Shown: piece after piece, positions 1 to 6,145 of the stretch
How positions within the stretch are numbered: the stretch's first letter is position 1
How the letters are laid out: every line of letters begins with the position of its first letter
Assembly: GCA_016765265.1 (NCBI GenBank)
Contig: JAESQG010000107.1
Location: 7,509 to 14,851, forward strand
Source: Pseudomonadales bacterium
Lineage (GTDB): Bacteria; Pseudomonadota; Gammaproteobacteria; Pseudomonadales; DC-out160
Length of the DNA: 7,343 nucleotides
Direction: 5' to 3'
Translations under genes and position numbers: made by a program
The notes under the pieces: model-generated
Told to the model about the DNA's origin: nothing
The model's database searches: none
What the model saw: only the letters and a program-made list of their open reading frames with translations

Positions 1-3
1 GAC

Positions 4-40
4 TAGCGCTAGGGGCTCATCGGCCCCTTTAGCTTCGCTA
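4..40 (+). terminator. Imperfect GC-rich hairpin upstream of the operon, possible terminator of an upstream gene
   Basis: Arms 11-16 (AGGGGC) and 23-28 (GCCCCT) pair perfectly around a 6-nt loop (17-22). The stem extends outward through 9-10 with 31-32 and 4-8 (TAGCG) with 36-40 (CGCTA), with small bulges at 29-30 and 33-35. Only three T residues follow the core arm, and no T tract follows the outer stem, so a classical intrinsic terminator is only weakly supported. It could instead be a leader structure in the 5' region of the operon. No convincing coding sequence lies in 1-91: all three plus frames hit early stops. Confidence 0.35.
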
Positions 41-70
41 ACCATTCACTAACCTGTATTTCAGAGTAAT

Positions 71-90
71 AGAAAGTAGCAGAGAGTAGC
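71..90 (+). repeat. Tandem 10-bp duplication in the npdG leader carrying its weak ribosome binding site
   Basis: AGAAAGTAGC (71-80) is followed directly by AGAGAGTAGC (81-90), nine of ten bases identical. The purine-rich AGAGAG at 81-86 sits 5 nt before the ATG at 92 and is the best candidate Shine-Dalgarno, though a weak one. The duplication lies next to the repeated first codons of npdG, so the whole 71-136 stretch looks built by small tandem duplications. Confidence 0.5.
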
Positions 91-91
91 C

Positions 92-136
92 ATGATCGAT
101 AAGACAATGACCGATAAAACACGCACCGACAAAACA
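92..136 (+). repeat. Three degenerate 15-bp units encoding M-I-D-K-T / M-T-D-K-T / R-T-D-K-T
   Basis: Units 92-106, 107-121 and 122-136 share a pattern ending GAYAARACA and encode three consecutive [MR]-[IT]-D-K-T pentapeptides. A decayed remnant, P-N-D-E, follows. The repeat makes up most of the extra N-terminus that precedes the conserved Rossmann strand. It also duplicates the start codon: units one and two both begin with ATG. Confidence 0.7.
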
Positions 137-826
137 CCAAACGATGAAGGTGCCAATGCGCCGCAACAACCAAACATAATTGCAATTCTTGGGGGCACTG
201 GCGCTTTAGGCGGCGGTCTGGCAAGACGCTGGAGTCGGGCCGGATACCAGATCATCATCGGCTCACGCACCGCTGAAAAAGCAGAGTCTGCTGCTACCGA
301 ACTGCTTAATGAATTTCCCGATCTAAATGTGACGGGGTCAGACAACCTTAACGCAGCTAAAAGCGCAGACCTAGTAGTGCTCACCGTCCCCTTCGCTCAT
401 CAAATTTCCACCTTAGAAACCGTACAAGCTGCATTAACGGGAAAAATTTTAATTGATGTCACCGTCCCGCTAAAGCCACCCAAAGTCGGTACAGTTCAGC
501 TACCGGAACAAGGTTCCGCAGCACAGATGGCCCAAGCTTTATTAGGGGAGGATGTACAAGTGGTCTCTGCATTTCAAAACGTCAGTGCCCAGCACCTCAA
601 TGAAGATCACGCCATCGCCTGTGACGTGCTGGTGACCGGTAATAAAAAAATCGCGCGAGATCAGGTCATCACTCTGGTAGAAGCAGCCGGTCTAAAGGGT
701 TGGCACGCGGGTCCTTTAGCCAATTCAGCAGCGGCAGAGGCAATGACATCCGTATTAATCAGCATCAATCGGCATCATAAAATTATCGGTGCCGGGATTA
801 TCATTAGCGGAGAAGCTAAATCCTAG
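92..826 (+). CDS. npdG: NADPH-dependent F420 reductase (F420H2:NADP+ oxidoreductase)
   Basis: This soluble enzyme moves hydride between NADP(H) and coenzyme F420; in an aerobic bacterium it most likely supplies F420H2 from NADPH. The 244-residue product has the family layout. The Rossmann glycine motif GGTGALGGG is at residues 34-42 after strand NIIAIL. GSR at 57-59 is the usual NADP-phosphate contact. VVLTVP at 95-100 follows, then DVTVPLKPP, SAFQN at 159-163, and a C-terminal helix ending near INRHHKIIGAGIIISG. Compared with the archaeal enzyme of about 212 residues it has a non-conserved N-terminal extension of about 27 residues, starting with a pentapeptide repeat. ATG 92 is taken as the start; ATG 107 is an in-frame alternative. 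The gene leads the operon, 34 bp before cofE. Recognition is strong; the in vivo direction of the reaction is inferred. Confidence 0.93.
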   Translation: MIDKTMTDKTRTDKTPNDEGANAPQQPNIIAILGGTGALGGGLARRWSRAGYQIIIGSRTAEKAESAATELLNEFPDLNVTGSDNLNAAKSADLVVLTVPFAHQISTLETVQAALTGKILIDVTVPLKPPKVGTVQLPEQGSAAQMAQALLGEDVQVVSAFQNVSAQHLNEDHAIACDVLVTGNKKIARDQVITLVEAAGLKGWHAGPLANSAAAEAMTSVLISINRHHKIIGAGIIISGEAKS

Positions 827-844
827 ATTAGAGCATATTAAGTC

Positions 845-848
845 GGAG
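845..848 (+). promoter_or_regulatory. Shine-Dalgarno GGAG before cofE
   Basis: GGAG lies 3 nt before ATG 852 and 12 nt before ATG 861. The first spacing is too short and the second is longish, so the site does not settle the start alone. Protein alignment favours 861, because family members usually begin about nine residues before the conserved G-[IL]-P. Confidence 0.5.
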
Positions 849-860
849 TATATGCAAATA

Positions 861-1634
861 ATGGAACTCACTTTTAGCGCCCTCATGGGCATTCCCTTAG
901 TTGAGCCCGAAGATAATGTAGCTCAGCTCATATTGGATGCAGCCGAGGCTAATCAGAAAAAAATTATCGCAAATGACGTTATTGTTATCGCCCAAAAAAT
1001 AGTCTCAAAAGCGGAAAATCGGTACGTCGTGCTCGACTCCGTAACGCCGTCGGAAGAGGCTATAAAATTGTCTTTGGAAGTACAGAAAGACCCTCGCTAC
1101 GTTGAACTGGTTTTGCGACAATCAAATACTGTCATTCGCAAGAAACCCAACGTACTAATTGTGGAACATGAGTTAGGATTTATTCACGCTAACGCGGGCA
1201 TGGATCAATCCAATATAGAACACCCAGACGGACAAGAACGTGTCTTGTTACTACCGAAGGACTCGGACGCTAGTGCTGAAAAAATTCGGCAATACGTTCA
1301 ACAAAAGCTTGGCGTCAATGTGGGCGTTATTATTAATGACAGCATGGGCAGAGCTTGGCGAAACGGCACTCTGGGCCTCGCTATCGGCGTAGCAGGATTT
1401 AATGCGCTGGAAAATTATGTGGGTGGGCAGGATATATTTGGTCGCGAGTTAGTGGTGACGGAGGTAGCAGCCGCAGATGAAATGGCAGCAGGAGCTTCTC
1501 TAGTCATGGGGCAAACTCAAGAAAAAACTCCCGTGGTATTAGTCAGAGGCTATCAACCGACAGAGCCCTCTGATCCTGCAGAACAAGGGGTGAAACCACT
1601 CTTACGGCCTAAAGAACTAGACCTTTTTCGATAA
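861..1634 (+). CDS. cofE: Coenzyme F420-0:L-glutamate ligase
   Basis: CofE adds glutamate residues to F420-0, the first by an alpha-amide and later ones by gamma-linkage, using GTP and divalent metal. From ATG 861 the product is 257 residues, close to the usual single-domain length of about 250. Visible family blocks are GIPLV at 10-14, DVIVIAQKIVSKAE at 39-52, HANAGMDQSN at 109-118, the LLPKDSDASAEKIR stretch at 130-143, NDSMGRAWRNG at 159-169, AIGVAG at 174-179, and GRELVVTEVAAADEMAA further on. The mycobacterial FbiB nitroreductase-like C-terminal domain is absent. The reading frame stays open upstream to a GTG at 789, but that start would overlap npdG by 38 bp and add unconserved residues. 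ATG 852 is a second alternative. The stop lies 5 bp before cofD. The number of glutamates added cannot be predicted. Confidence 0.95.
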   Translation: MELTFSALMGIPLVEPEDNVAQLILDAAEANQKKIIANDVIVIAQKIVSKAENRYVVLDSVTPSEEAIKLSLEVQKDPRYVELVLRQSNTVIRKKPNVLIVEHELGFIHANAGMDQSNIEHPDGQERVLLLPKDSDASAEKIRQYVQQKLGVNVGVIINDSMGRAWRNGTLGLAIGVAGFNALENYVGGQDIFGRELVVTEVAAADEMAAGASLVMGQTQEKTPVVLVRGYQPTEPSDPAEQGVKPLLRPKELDLFR

Positions 1635-1639
1635 TTGAT

Positions 1640-2656
1640 ATGAACCAAGACAAAAGTAACTCTCCCCTTGAGGGGGACCAAAAGCCTATCTATCTTGCAC
1701 TATCCGGCGGTGTGGGCGGTGCAAAATTAGCGCTAGGCTTAAGCCAGTTATTGGCTCATCGCCTTTTTGTCATGGCCAATACCAGTGATGATTTTATCCA
1801 TCTAGGACTCAATATATCCCCCGACTTGGACACGGTGATGTATACCCTGGCAAACCTTAATAATAAAGAATTGGGCTGGGGTCTAGCGAACGAAAGTTGG
1901 CAGTTCATGAATGCGCTGGAACAATTGAATCAACCTAATTGGTTTAGACTGGGTGACCGTGACTTGGCCACGCATATCACCCGCACCGAACTACTCAAGC
2001 AAGGCAACACCTTATCACAAGTCACTCAGCGTCTAACTGTAGCACTGGACATTGATGCTCATATTTTTCCCATGACAGACCAAGTCGTTTCCACGTTTGT
2101 ACGGTTAGAGGACGGGTCAGCTCTGGGGTTTCAGGAATATTTTGTCAAAGAACAGTGCCAACCCAAAATATCAGGGTATTTTTTCGAAGGAATTGAGAAA
2201 ACCAAATCGAGCAAACAGTTTATCAGCACCCTTGATAACCCTAATTTAGCGGCCATCATCATTTGCCCATCCAACCCATTTGTCAGCATTGAGCCCATAT
2301 TATCGATTCCTGAAACCGCCGATGCAATTCGGCAACACCCCGCTCCGGTGATCGCAGTTTCTCCCATTATCGCCGGGCAAGCGGTGAAAGGACCTACTGC
2401 AAAAATGATGCAGGAGCTAGGCATACCCAGCTCTGTATTAGGGGTAGCGGAATATTATCAGCAGCAGCATGGCGACCTGATAGACTGCTTTATTATTGAC
2501 CATAAAGATCAACATTTACAACCCGAATTAGAATCCATGGGGCTATCTGTATTGGCCGTCAATACCATGATGAATACGCTGCAAGATCGTGTTACCTTGG
2601 CAGGCCATTGCCTCTCCTTGGCAGCACAATGGACTAGCGAGCATAAAGAAAAATGA
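1640..2656 (+). CDS. cofD: 2-phospho-L-lactate transferase (FO phosphoenol/phospholactyl transferase)
   Basis: CofD transfers the guanylylated C3 acid made by CofC onto FO, releasing GMP and giving F420-0 or a relative of it. The 338-residue product shows the family blocks in order: SGGVGGAK (22-29), NTSDDF (47-52), NISPDLDTVMY (58-68), LGDRDLATH (104-112), PSNPFVSI (210-217), AVSPIIAG (239-246) and KGPTAKM (250-256). NTSDDF has serine where glycine is more usual. About 16 unconserved residues precede the first strand. No clear Shine-Dalgarno precedes ATG 1640, and the cofE stop is only 5 bp upstream, so translation probably depends on coupling to cofE. The 3' end overlaps cofC by ATGA. Mycobacteria call the equivalent protein FbiA. 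Confidence 0.96.
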   Translation: MNQDKSNSPLEGDQKPIYLALSGGVGGAKLALGLSQLLAHRLFVMANTSDDFIHLGLNISPDLDTVMYTLANLNNKELGWGLANESWQFMNALEQLNQPNWFRLGDRDLATHITRTELLKQGNTLSQVTQRLTVALDIDAHIFPMTDQVVSTFVRLEDGSALGFQEYFVKEQCQPKISGYFFEGIEKTKSSKQFISTLDNPNLAAIIICPSNPFVSIEPILSIPETADAIRQHPAPVIAVSPIIAGQAVKGPTAKMMQELGIPSSVLGVAEYYQQQHGDLIDCFIIDHKDQHLQPELESMGLSVLAVNTMMNTLQDRVTLAGHCLSLAAQWTSEHKEK

Positions 2657-3441
2657 AGCAGCATATCATGCATAACAGGGGGATTATTACCGCCGCTGTG
2701 GTGCCTATTAAATCATTGCAGAAAAGCAAACAACGTCTGGCCAACCTGTTAAGTCAACAACAGCGGGCCGACCTTAGTCTGGCGATGCTCAAAGATATAC
2801 TGCATACACTTTTACTGTGCAGAGACATCCATAAGATAGTCATTGTTACCAGCGATCCTCAGATCAACCGTATTGTGCTAGATTATGATTTGGAAGTACT
2901 ACCCGAACCAGCCCAAACCGGCCTTATTAATGCAGTCACCTACGCCGGTGAAACCCTGGCGAAACAAGGCGTCCACAGAATGCTATTCATTCCCGCCGAT
3001 GTGCCATTGGTGAGAGAGCAAGAGATACAACGGATTCTAAACCCCATCATTAACGCTAAAGAATTAACCCACCCTGGACTAATCCACTCTGGGCTAATGC
3101 ACATAGTGCCTGCCACGCAAAGCGGCGGCAGCAATTGCATTAGCTGCATGCCAGCGGATTGTATGACCTTTAGTTTTGGTGAAAACAGTTGTGCCCGCCA
3201 TGTGAAAATTGCCCGCCAGTTGAACTTACATACCATCGTTACTAAATTGGCCGGTATTGGTTTAGACGTTGATACCCCTGAGGACTTAGCTCAATTGGCG
3301 CAACAGTTAATGACTGATGACTCAGACGAGAGATTCGCGGTAAGAGGACAACACACTTATCGTTTTTTATTGGACAGCGGCATTCTAAAACATCTACAAA
3401 CCCCAGAACGTGTTGCAGAATACATCAGGGCTAGGAACTAG
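2653..3441 (+). CDS. cofC: Phospho-C3-acid guanylyltransferase of F420 synthesis (CofC/FbiD family)
   Basis: CofC joins GMP from GTP to 2-phospholactate, phosphoenolpyruvate or 3-phosphoglycerate, depending on lineage, to make the substrate of CofD. The nucleotidyltransferase fold is recognisable from VPIKSLQKSKQRLA (17-30), VIVTSD, IPADVPLV (113-120, with the metal-binding Asp116), GGSN (158-161), FSFGENSCARH (173-183) and DVDTPEDL (205-212). At 262 residues it is longer than typical members of about 210-230. The excess is a short repeated loop at 141-150 and a C-terminal tail after about residue 220. Cysteines at 162, 165, 170 and 180 sit where the family usually has hydrophobic or aromatic residues. 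The start overlaps the cofD stop by ATGA and has only a weak purine-rich site before it; Met6 (position 2668) is a possible alternative start. The substrate is not predictable from sequence by eye. Confidence 0.9.
   Translation: MKQHIMHNRGIITAAVVPIKSLQKSKQRLANLLSQQQRADLSLAMLKDILHTLLLCRDIHKIVIVTSDPQINRIVLDYDLEVLPEPAQTGLINAVTYAGETLAKQGVHRMLFIPADVPLVREQEIQRILNPIINAKELTHPGLIHSGLMHIVPATQSGGSNCISCMPADCMTFSFGENSCARHVKIARQLNLHTIVTKLAGIGLDVDTPEDLAQLAQQLMTDDSDERFAVRGQHTYRFLLDSGILKHLQTPERVAEYIRARN
3073..3102 (+). repeat. 15-bp tandem duplication in cofC encoding PGLIH / SGLMH
   Basis: Units 3073-3087 and 3088-3102 match at 12 of 15 bases and encode residues 141-145 and 146-150. The unit lies between the conserved IPADVPLV segment and the VPATQSGGSN segment, in a loop that appears longer than in typical CofC proteins. 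Confidence 0.55.
3433..3436 (+). promoter_or_regulatory. Shine-Dalgarno AGGA setting the fbiC start
   Basis: AGGA ends 6 nt before ATG 3443, a good spacing. It lies inside the last codons of cofC. It favours ATG 3443 over the upstream in-frame GTG at 3410, which would overlap cofC by 32 bp. Confidence 0.6.
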
Positions 3442-3442
3442 T

Positions 3443-6145
3443 ATGACCGAACTTGCGCAAATCTACTCAGCAATCAGTGCGGGACTTCAATCTGATCCTA
3501 AGAAAACGGATTACCAGAGGCTGGATGACGCTGAGGCATTGGCCTTGTCCAATGAAGAAGACACTTCAAAACTGGTGGCTATCGCCAGTCAAATCAGAGA
3601 CCAGGGTCACGGACAATTATTTTCCTACTCCCGAAAAGTGTTTATTCCGCTCACTCATTTATGCCGCGACGTCTGCCACTATTGTACTTTTGCTCAAGTA
3701 CCCAAAAAGATAAAGGCCCCCTTCTTGACCGTGGAAGAGGCCGTGGCCATTGCACAAAAAGGAGCGCTTAGCGGTTGTAAAGAAGCACTTTTTACACTGG
3801 GCGATCAACCGGAAGCCCGGTACAAAGTAGCCCGTGAATGGCTGAAAGAAGAGGGTTTTGCCTCAACCTTAGATTACCTGGCCCATGTAGCGCAGCAAGT
3901 ATTTGATCAAACCGGATTGTTGCCCCATCTTAACCCGGGACTCATGTCGTTGGATTCCATGTTGATGCTAAAGAAGGTATCCGTATCCATGGGCATTATG
4001 CTGGAAAGCGCATCGAATCGCCTCACTGAAAAAAACATGCCTCACTACGGCTCTCCAGATAAAATCCCCGCAAGACGTATCGAGACCATTCGCTTAGCAG
4101 GAGAAGCGGCGATCCCCTTTACCTCCGGCATTCTTATCGGCATAGGCGAAACTCGTCGAGAAAGAATTGAATCACTGTTAGTGCTACGAAGCTTGTATGA
4201 AGAATACGGTCACCTGCAAGAAATCATTATTCAAAACTTTCGAGCCAAACCCAGTACCTTGATGGCTATGGCGCCGGAACCGGATCTTAATGAATTGGTC
4301 TGGACCATTGCCATGGCACGGATTATTTTTGGTCCCCAGATGAACTTGCAGGCACCACCGAACTTGAGTCCAGGAGTGCTACCTCAGTTGGTGAACGCAG
4401 GGATCAACGACTGGGGGGGTGTTTCTCCGGTAACACCGGATTTTGTTAATCCTGAAGCGCCTTGGCCACACCTGGAACAGTTAGAACAAGAGACAAAAAA
4501 AGCAGGAAAACTGTTACTGGAACGTTTAGCTATTTATCCAGACTTTGCCCTGGACGCCTCGCGCTGGACCGATACAAATATCACTCCGTCCGTATTACGC
4601 GCTATTGATGGACAAGGTTTTGCACGATGTGACAGTTGGTTTGCAGGCGCAATACAAGCTCCTTCTGATGCTGATTTAGCACTTGTAGATTCGAGTCTAT
4701 CGGTGACACCCAGCAGTCAGATCAAACGCATCATCGATAACTTAATAAATCCGACTGATCCTCACAAGAATATCGATGTACAAGATATCGATGTACAAGA
4801 TATCGTTACCTTAATGGAAGCAAGAGGCGAGGACTTTAGCTATCTATGTCAGGCAGCTGACCAGCTTCGGCAACAAGTGAACGGGGAGACCATCACTTAC
4901 GTGGTCAATAGAAATATTAACTACACCAATATTTGTTATTTCAAATGTCAGTTCTGTGCCTTCTCCAAAGGCAAGACCAGTGACGATTTGCGAGGCAAGC
5001 CTTATGACCTTAGTCTGGAGGAAATACAACGTCGCAGTTTAGAAGCCTGGCAACGGGGCGCCACTGAAGTCTGTTTACAAGGGGGAATCCACCCCAGCTA
5101 TACCGGGCAAACTTATATCGATATTTGTCTCGCCATCAAGGAAGTCTGTCCCGACATCCACATTCATGCCTTTTCTCCCTTAGAAGTATGGCAAGGTGCA
5201 CACACTTTAAATATTTCATTAGAAACTTTTCTGATTCGTCTGCACGATGCAGGTCTAAACACCCTGCCAGGAACGGCCGCTGAAATCCTAGATGACGAAG
5301 TACGAGCAGAGTTGTGCCCCGATAAAATAAACACTGCCCAATGGGAGGAAGTCATGACTACCGCCCATCGAGTTGGTTTTAATACTACTGCTACCTTGAT
5401 GTTTGGACATATTGAAAAATACCGGCACGTAGCGCGACACCTACTACGCCTGCGTTCTCTGCAACAGACTCATCACGAGAATAATTTACAAAACAATCTA
5501 CAAAACAATCTACAAAACAATCTACAGAACAATCTACAAAACAATCTACAGAACAAGCCACAGACCGGCCTTAAAACAAACGGTTCAGATTCTGCACTTC
5601 CAAATACCGGATTCACTGAGTTTGTTTTACTTCCCTACGTTCATATGGAAGCGCCTCTTTACCGTAAGGGCAAGTCAAGATCCGGCCCTACATTTAGAGA
5701 GAGCGTAGGACTGCACGCTATTTCTCGCCTAGTACTACATCCCTACTTCAACAACATACAAGTATCTTGGACCAAAATGGGACACCTAGGAGCCGCTGCC
5801 TGTCTCAATGCCGGCGTCAATGATTTGGGCGGCACCTTAATGAATGAAACCATTACACGATCCGCAGGCGCCAGCCATGGTCAGGAAACATCACCCGCTT
5901 CTATGGAAGAAATTATTCGTGGAGAGGGTCGCGTTCCACAGCAACGAGGCACTCAATATCAAAAGGCGTCGCAATCACAAATGAGCCAATCTTTTGTGGC
6001 GAACCCACTCACCGATCCCATCTATGATGGCGTAAACAATTCACCGTCGGCTAAACCCAAACTTATTCGGTTTAGCAATAGCCCCAACTCTCCTAATGCA
6101 AACGCAACCACATTCAATCAACAAACAGAGGAAAACTCAGCATGA
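3443..6145 (+). CDS. fbiC: FO synthase, fused CofG-CofH radical SAM enzyme
   Basis: This enzyme makes FO (7,8-didemethyl-8-hydroxy-5-deazariboflavin) from tyrosine and 5-amino-6-ribitylaminouracil using two radical SAM centres. The product from ATG 3443 is 900 residues. The CofG half carries CX3CX2C at Cys74, Cys78, Cys81 (HLCRDVCHYC) plus LTEKNMPHYGSPDK, GILIGIGET and NDWGGVSPVTPD. The CofH half carries CX3CX2C at Cys498, Cys502, Cys505 (NICYFKCQFC) plus LQGGIHPS, HAFSPLEV, LPGTAAEILDDEVR and GVNDLGGTLMNETI. Both clusters look intact. Mycobacterial FbiC is about 856 residues. The excess here is an Asn/Gln-rich insertion at about 676-720 inside CofH and an unconserved tail of about 60 residues after RGTQY (about 835-839), rich in S, N, P and Q. 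The linker between halves also carries a tandem repeat. The gene starts 1 bp after cofC and ends in an ATGA overlap with the next gene. Confidence 0.96.
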   Translation: MTELAQIYSAISAGLQSDPKKTDYQRLDDAEALALSNEEDTSKLVAIASQIRDQGHGQLFSYSRKVFIPLTHLCRDVCHYCTFAQVPKKIKAPFLTVEEAVAIAQKGALSGCKEALFTLGDQPEARYKVAREWLKEEGFASTLDYLAHVAQQVFDQTGLLPHLNPGLMSLDSMLMLKKVSVSMGIMLESASNRLTEKNMPHYGSPDKIPARRIETIRLAGEAAIPFTSGILIGIGETRRERIESLLVLRSLYEEYGHLQEIIIQNFRAKPSTLMAMAPEPDLNELVWTIAMARIIFGPQMNLQAPPNLSPGVLPQLVNAGINDWGGVSPVTPDFVNPEAPWPHLEQLEQETKKAGKLLLERLAIYPDFALDASRWTDTNITPSVLRAIDGQGFARCDSWFAGAIQAPSDADLALVDSSLSVTPSSQIKRIIDNLINPTDPHKNIDVQDIDVQDIVTLMEARGEDFSYLCQAADQLRQQVNGETITYVVNRNINYTNICYFKCQFCAFSKGKTSDDLRGKPYDLSLEEIQRRSLEAWQRGATEVCLQGGIHPSYTGQTYIDICLAIKEVCPDIHIHAFSPLEVWQGAHTLNISLETFLIRLHDAGLNTLPGTAAEILDDEVRAELCPDKINTAQWEEVMTTAHRVGFNTTATLMFGHIEKYRHVARHLLRLRSLQQTHHENNLQNNLQNNLQNNLQNNLQNNLQNKPQTGLKTNGSDSALPNTGFTEFVLLPYVHMEAPLYRKGKSRSGPTFRESVGLHAISRLVLHPYFNNIQVSWTKMGHLGAAACLNAGVNDLGGTLMNETITRSAGASHGQETSPASMEEIIRGEGRVPQQRGTQYQKASQSQMSQSFVANPLTDPIYDGVNNSPSAKPKLIRFSNSPNSPNANATTFNQQTEENSA
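4771..4805 (+). repeat. Perfect 15-bp tandem repeat (2.3 copies) in the CofG-CofH linker
   Basis: The unit TATCGATGTACAAGA is present at 4771-4785 and again, identical, at 4786-4800; TATCG at 4801-4805 begins a third copy. It encodes IDVQD-IDVQD-IV at residues 444-455, between the two radical SAM halves. Perfect identity suggests a recent duplication. Confidence 0.85.
5480..5563 (+). repeat. 12-bp minisatellite encoding (NNLQ)6 plus a degenerate NKPQ unit, inside the CofH half of fbiC
   Basis: Six consecutive 12-bp units run from 5480 to 5551. Units two to six are AACAATCTACA followed by A or G; the first differs slightly (AATAATTTACAA). A seventh, decayed unit at 5552-5563 encodes NKPQ. The encoded residues are 680-707. 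The array lies between the LRSLQQ helix and the TGFTEFVLLPY strand, where relatives have only a short turn. Confidence 0.93.
6127..6132 (+). promoter_or_regulatory. Shine-Dalgarno AGAGGA before the LLM oxidoreductase
   Basis: AGAGGA ends 9 nt before ATG 6142. It is the strongest ribosome binding site in the operon and lies inside the end of fbiC. It suggests independent initiation in addition to coupling through the ATGA overlap. Confidence 0.6.

Noticed and set aside
45..72. Possible sigma-70 promoter (TTCACT, 16-bp spacer, TAATAG)
   Set aside because: Only about four and three of six bases match consensus, and the predicted leader would be about 13 nt. The operon promoter may lie before the window.
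61..384. Minus-strand open frame of 107 codons opposite npdG
   Set aside because: It lies antisense to clearly conserved NpdG sequence and its product is not recognisable; it is a shadow of the real gene. The same holds for the minus frames at 2131-2424, 2940-3236, 4844-5029, 5164-5355, 6148-6333 and 6784-6966.
789..860. Upstream GTG start extending CofE to 281 residues
   Set aside because: It would overlap npdG by 38 bp and add residues that do not match the family N-terminus. ATG 861 places the conserved G-I-P at the usual distance.
861..1634. FbiB-type nitroreductase/dehydro-F420 reductase domain fused to CofE
   Set aside because: I looked for it; the protein ends soon after PVVLVRGYQP, with no room for a second domain, and cofD follows within 5 bp.
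3410..3442. Upstream GTG start for FbiC
   Set aside because: It overlaps cofC by 32 bp and adds 11 unconserved residues, while ATG 3443 has an AGGA site at good spacing.
3453..3713. Plus-strand 86-codon open frame inside fbiC
   Set aside because: It is out of frame within the conserved CofG domain, has no separate start signal and no recognisable product.
4771..4805. ATCGAT, GATATC and TGTACA palindromes as an operator
   Set aside because: They follow from the 15-bp coding duplication in the FbiC linker, far from any promoter.
5480..5563. Reading the 12-bp array as a CRISPR or a regulatory iteron
   Set aside because: Units are contiguous with no spacers, keep the codon frame, and lie inside a conserved enzyme; a coding minisatellite explains it.
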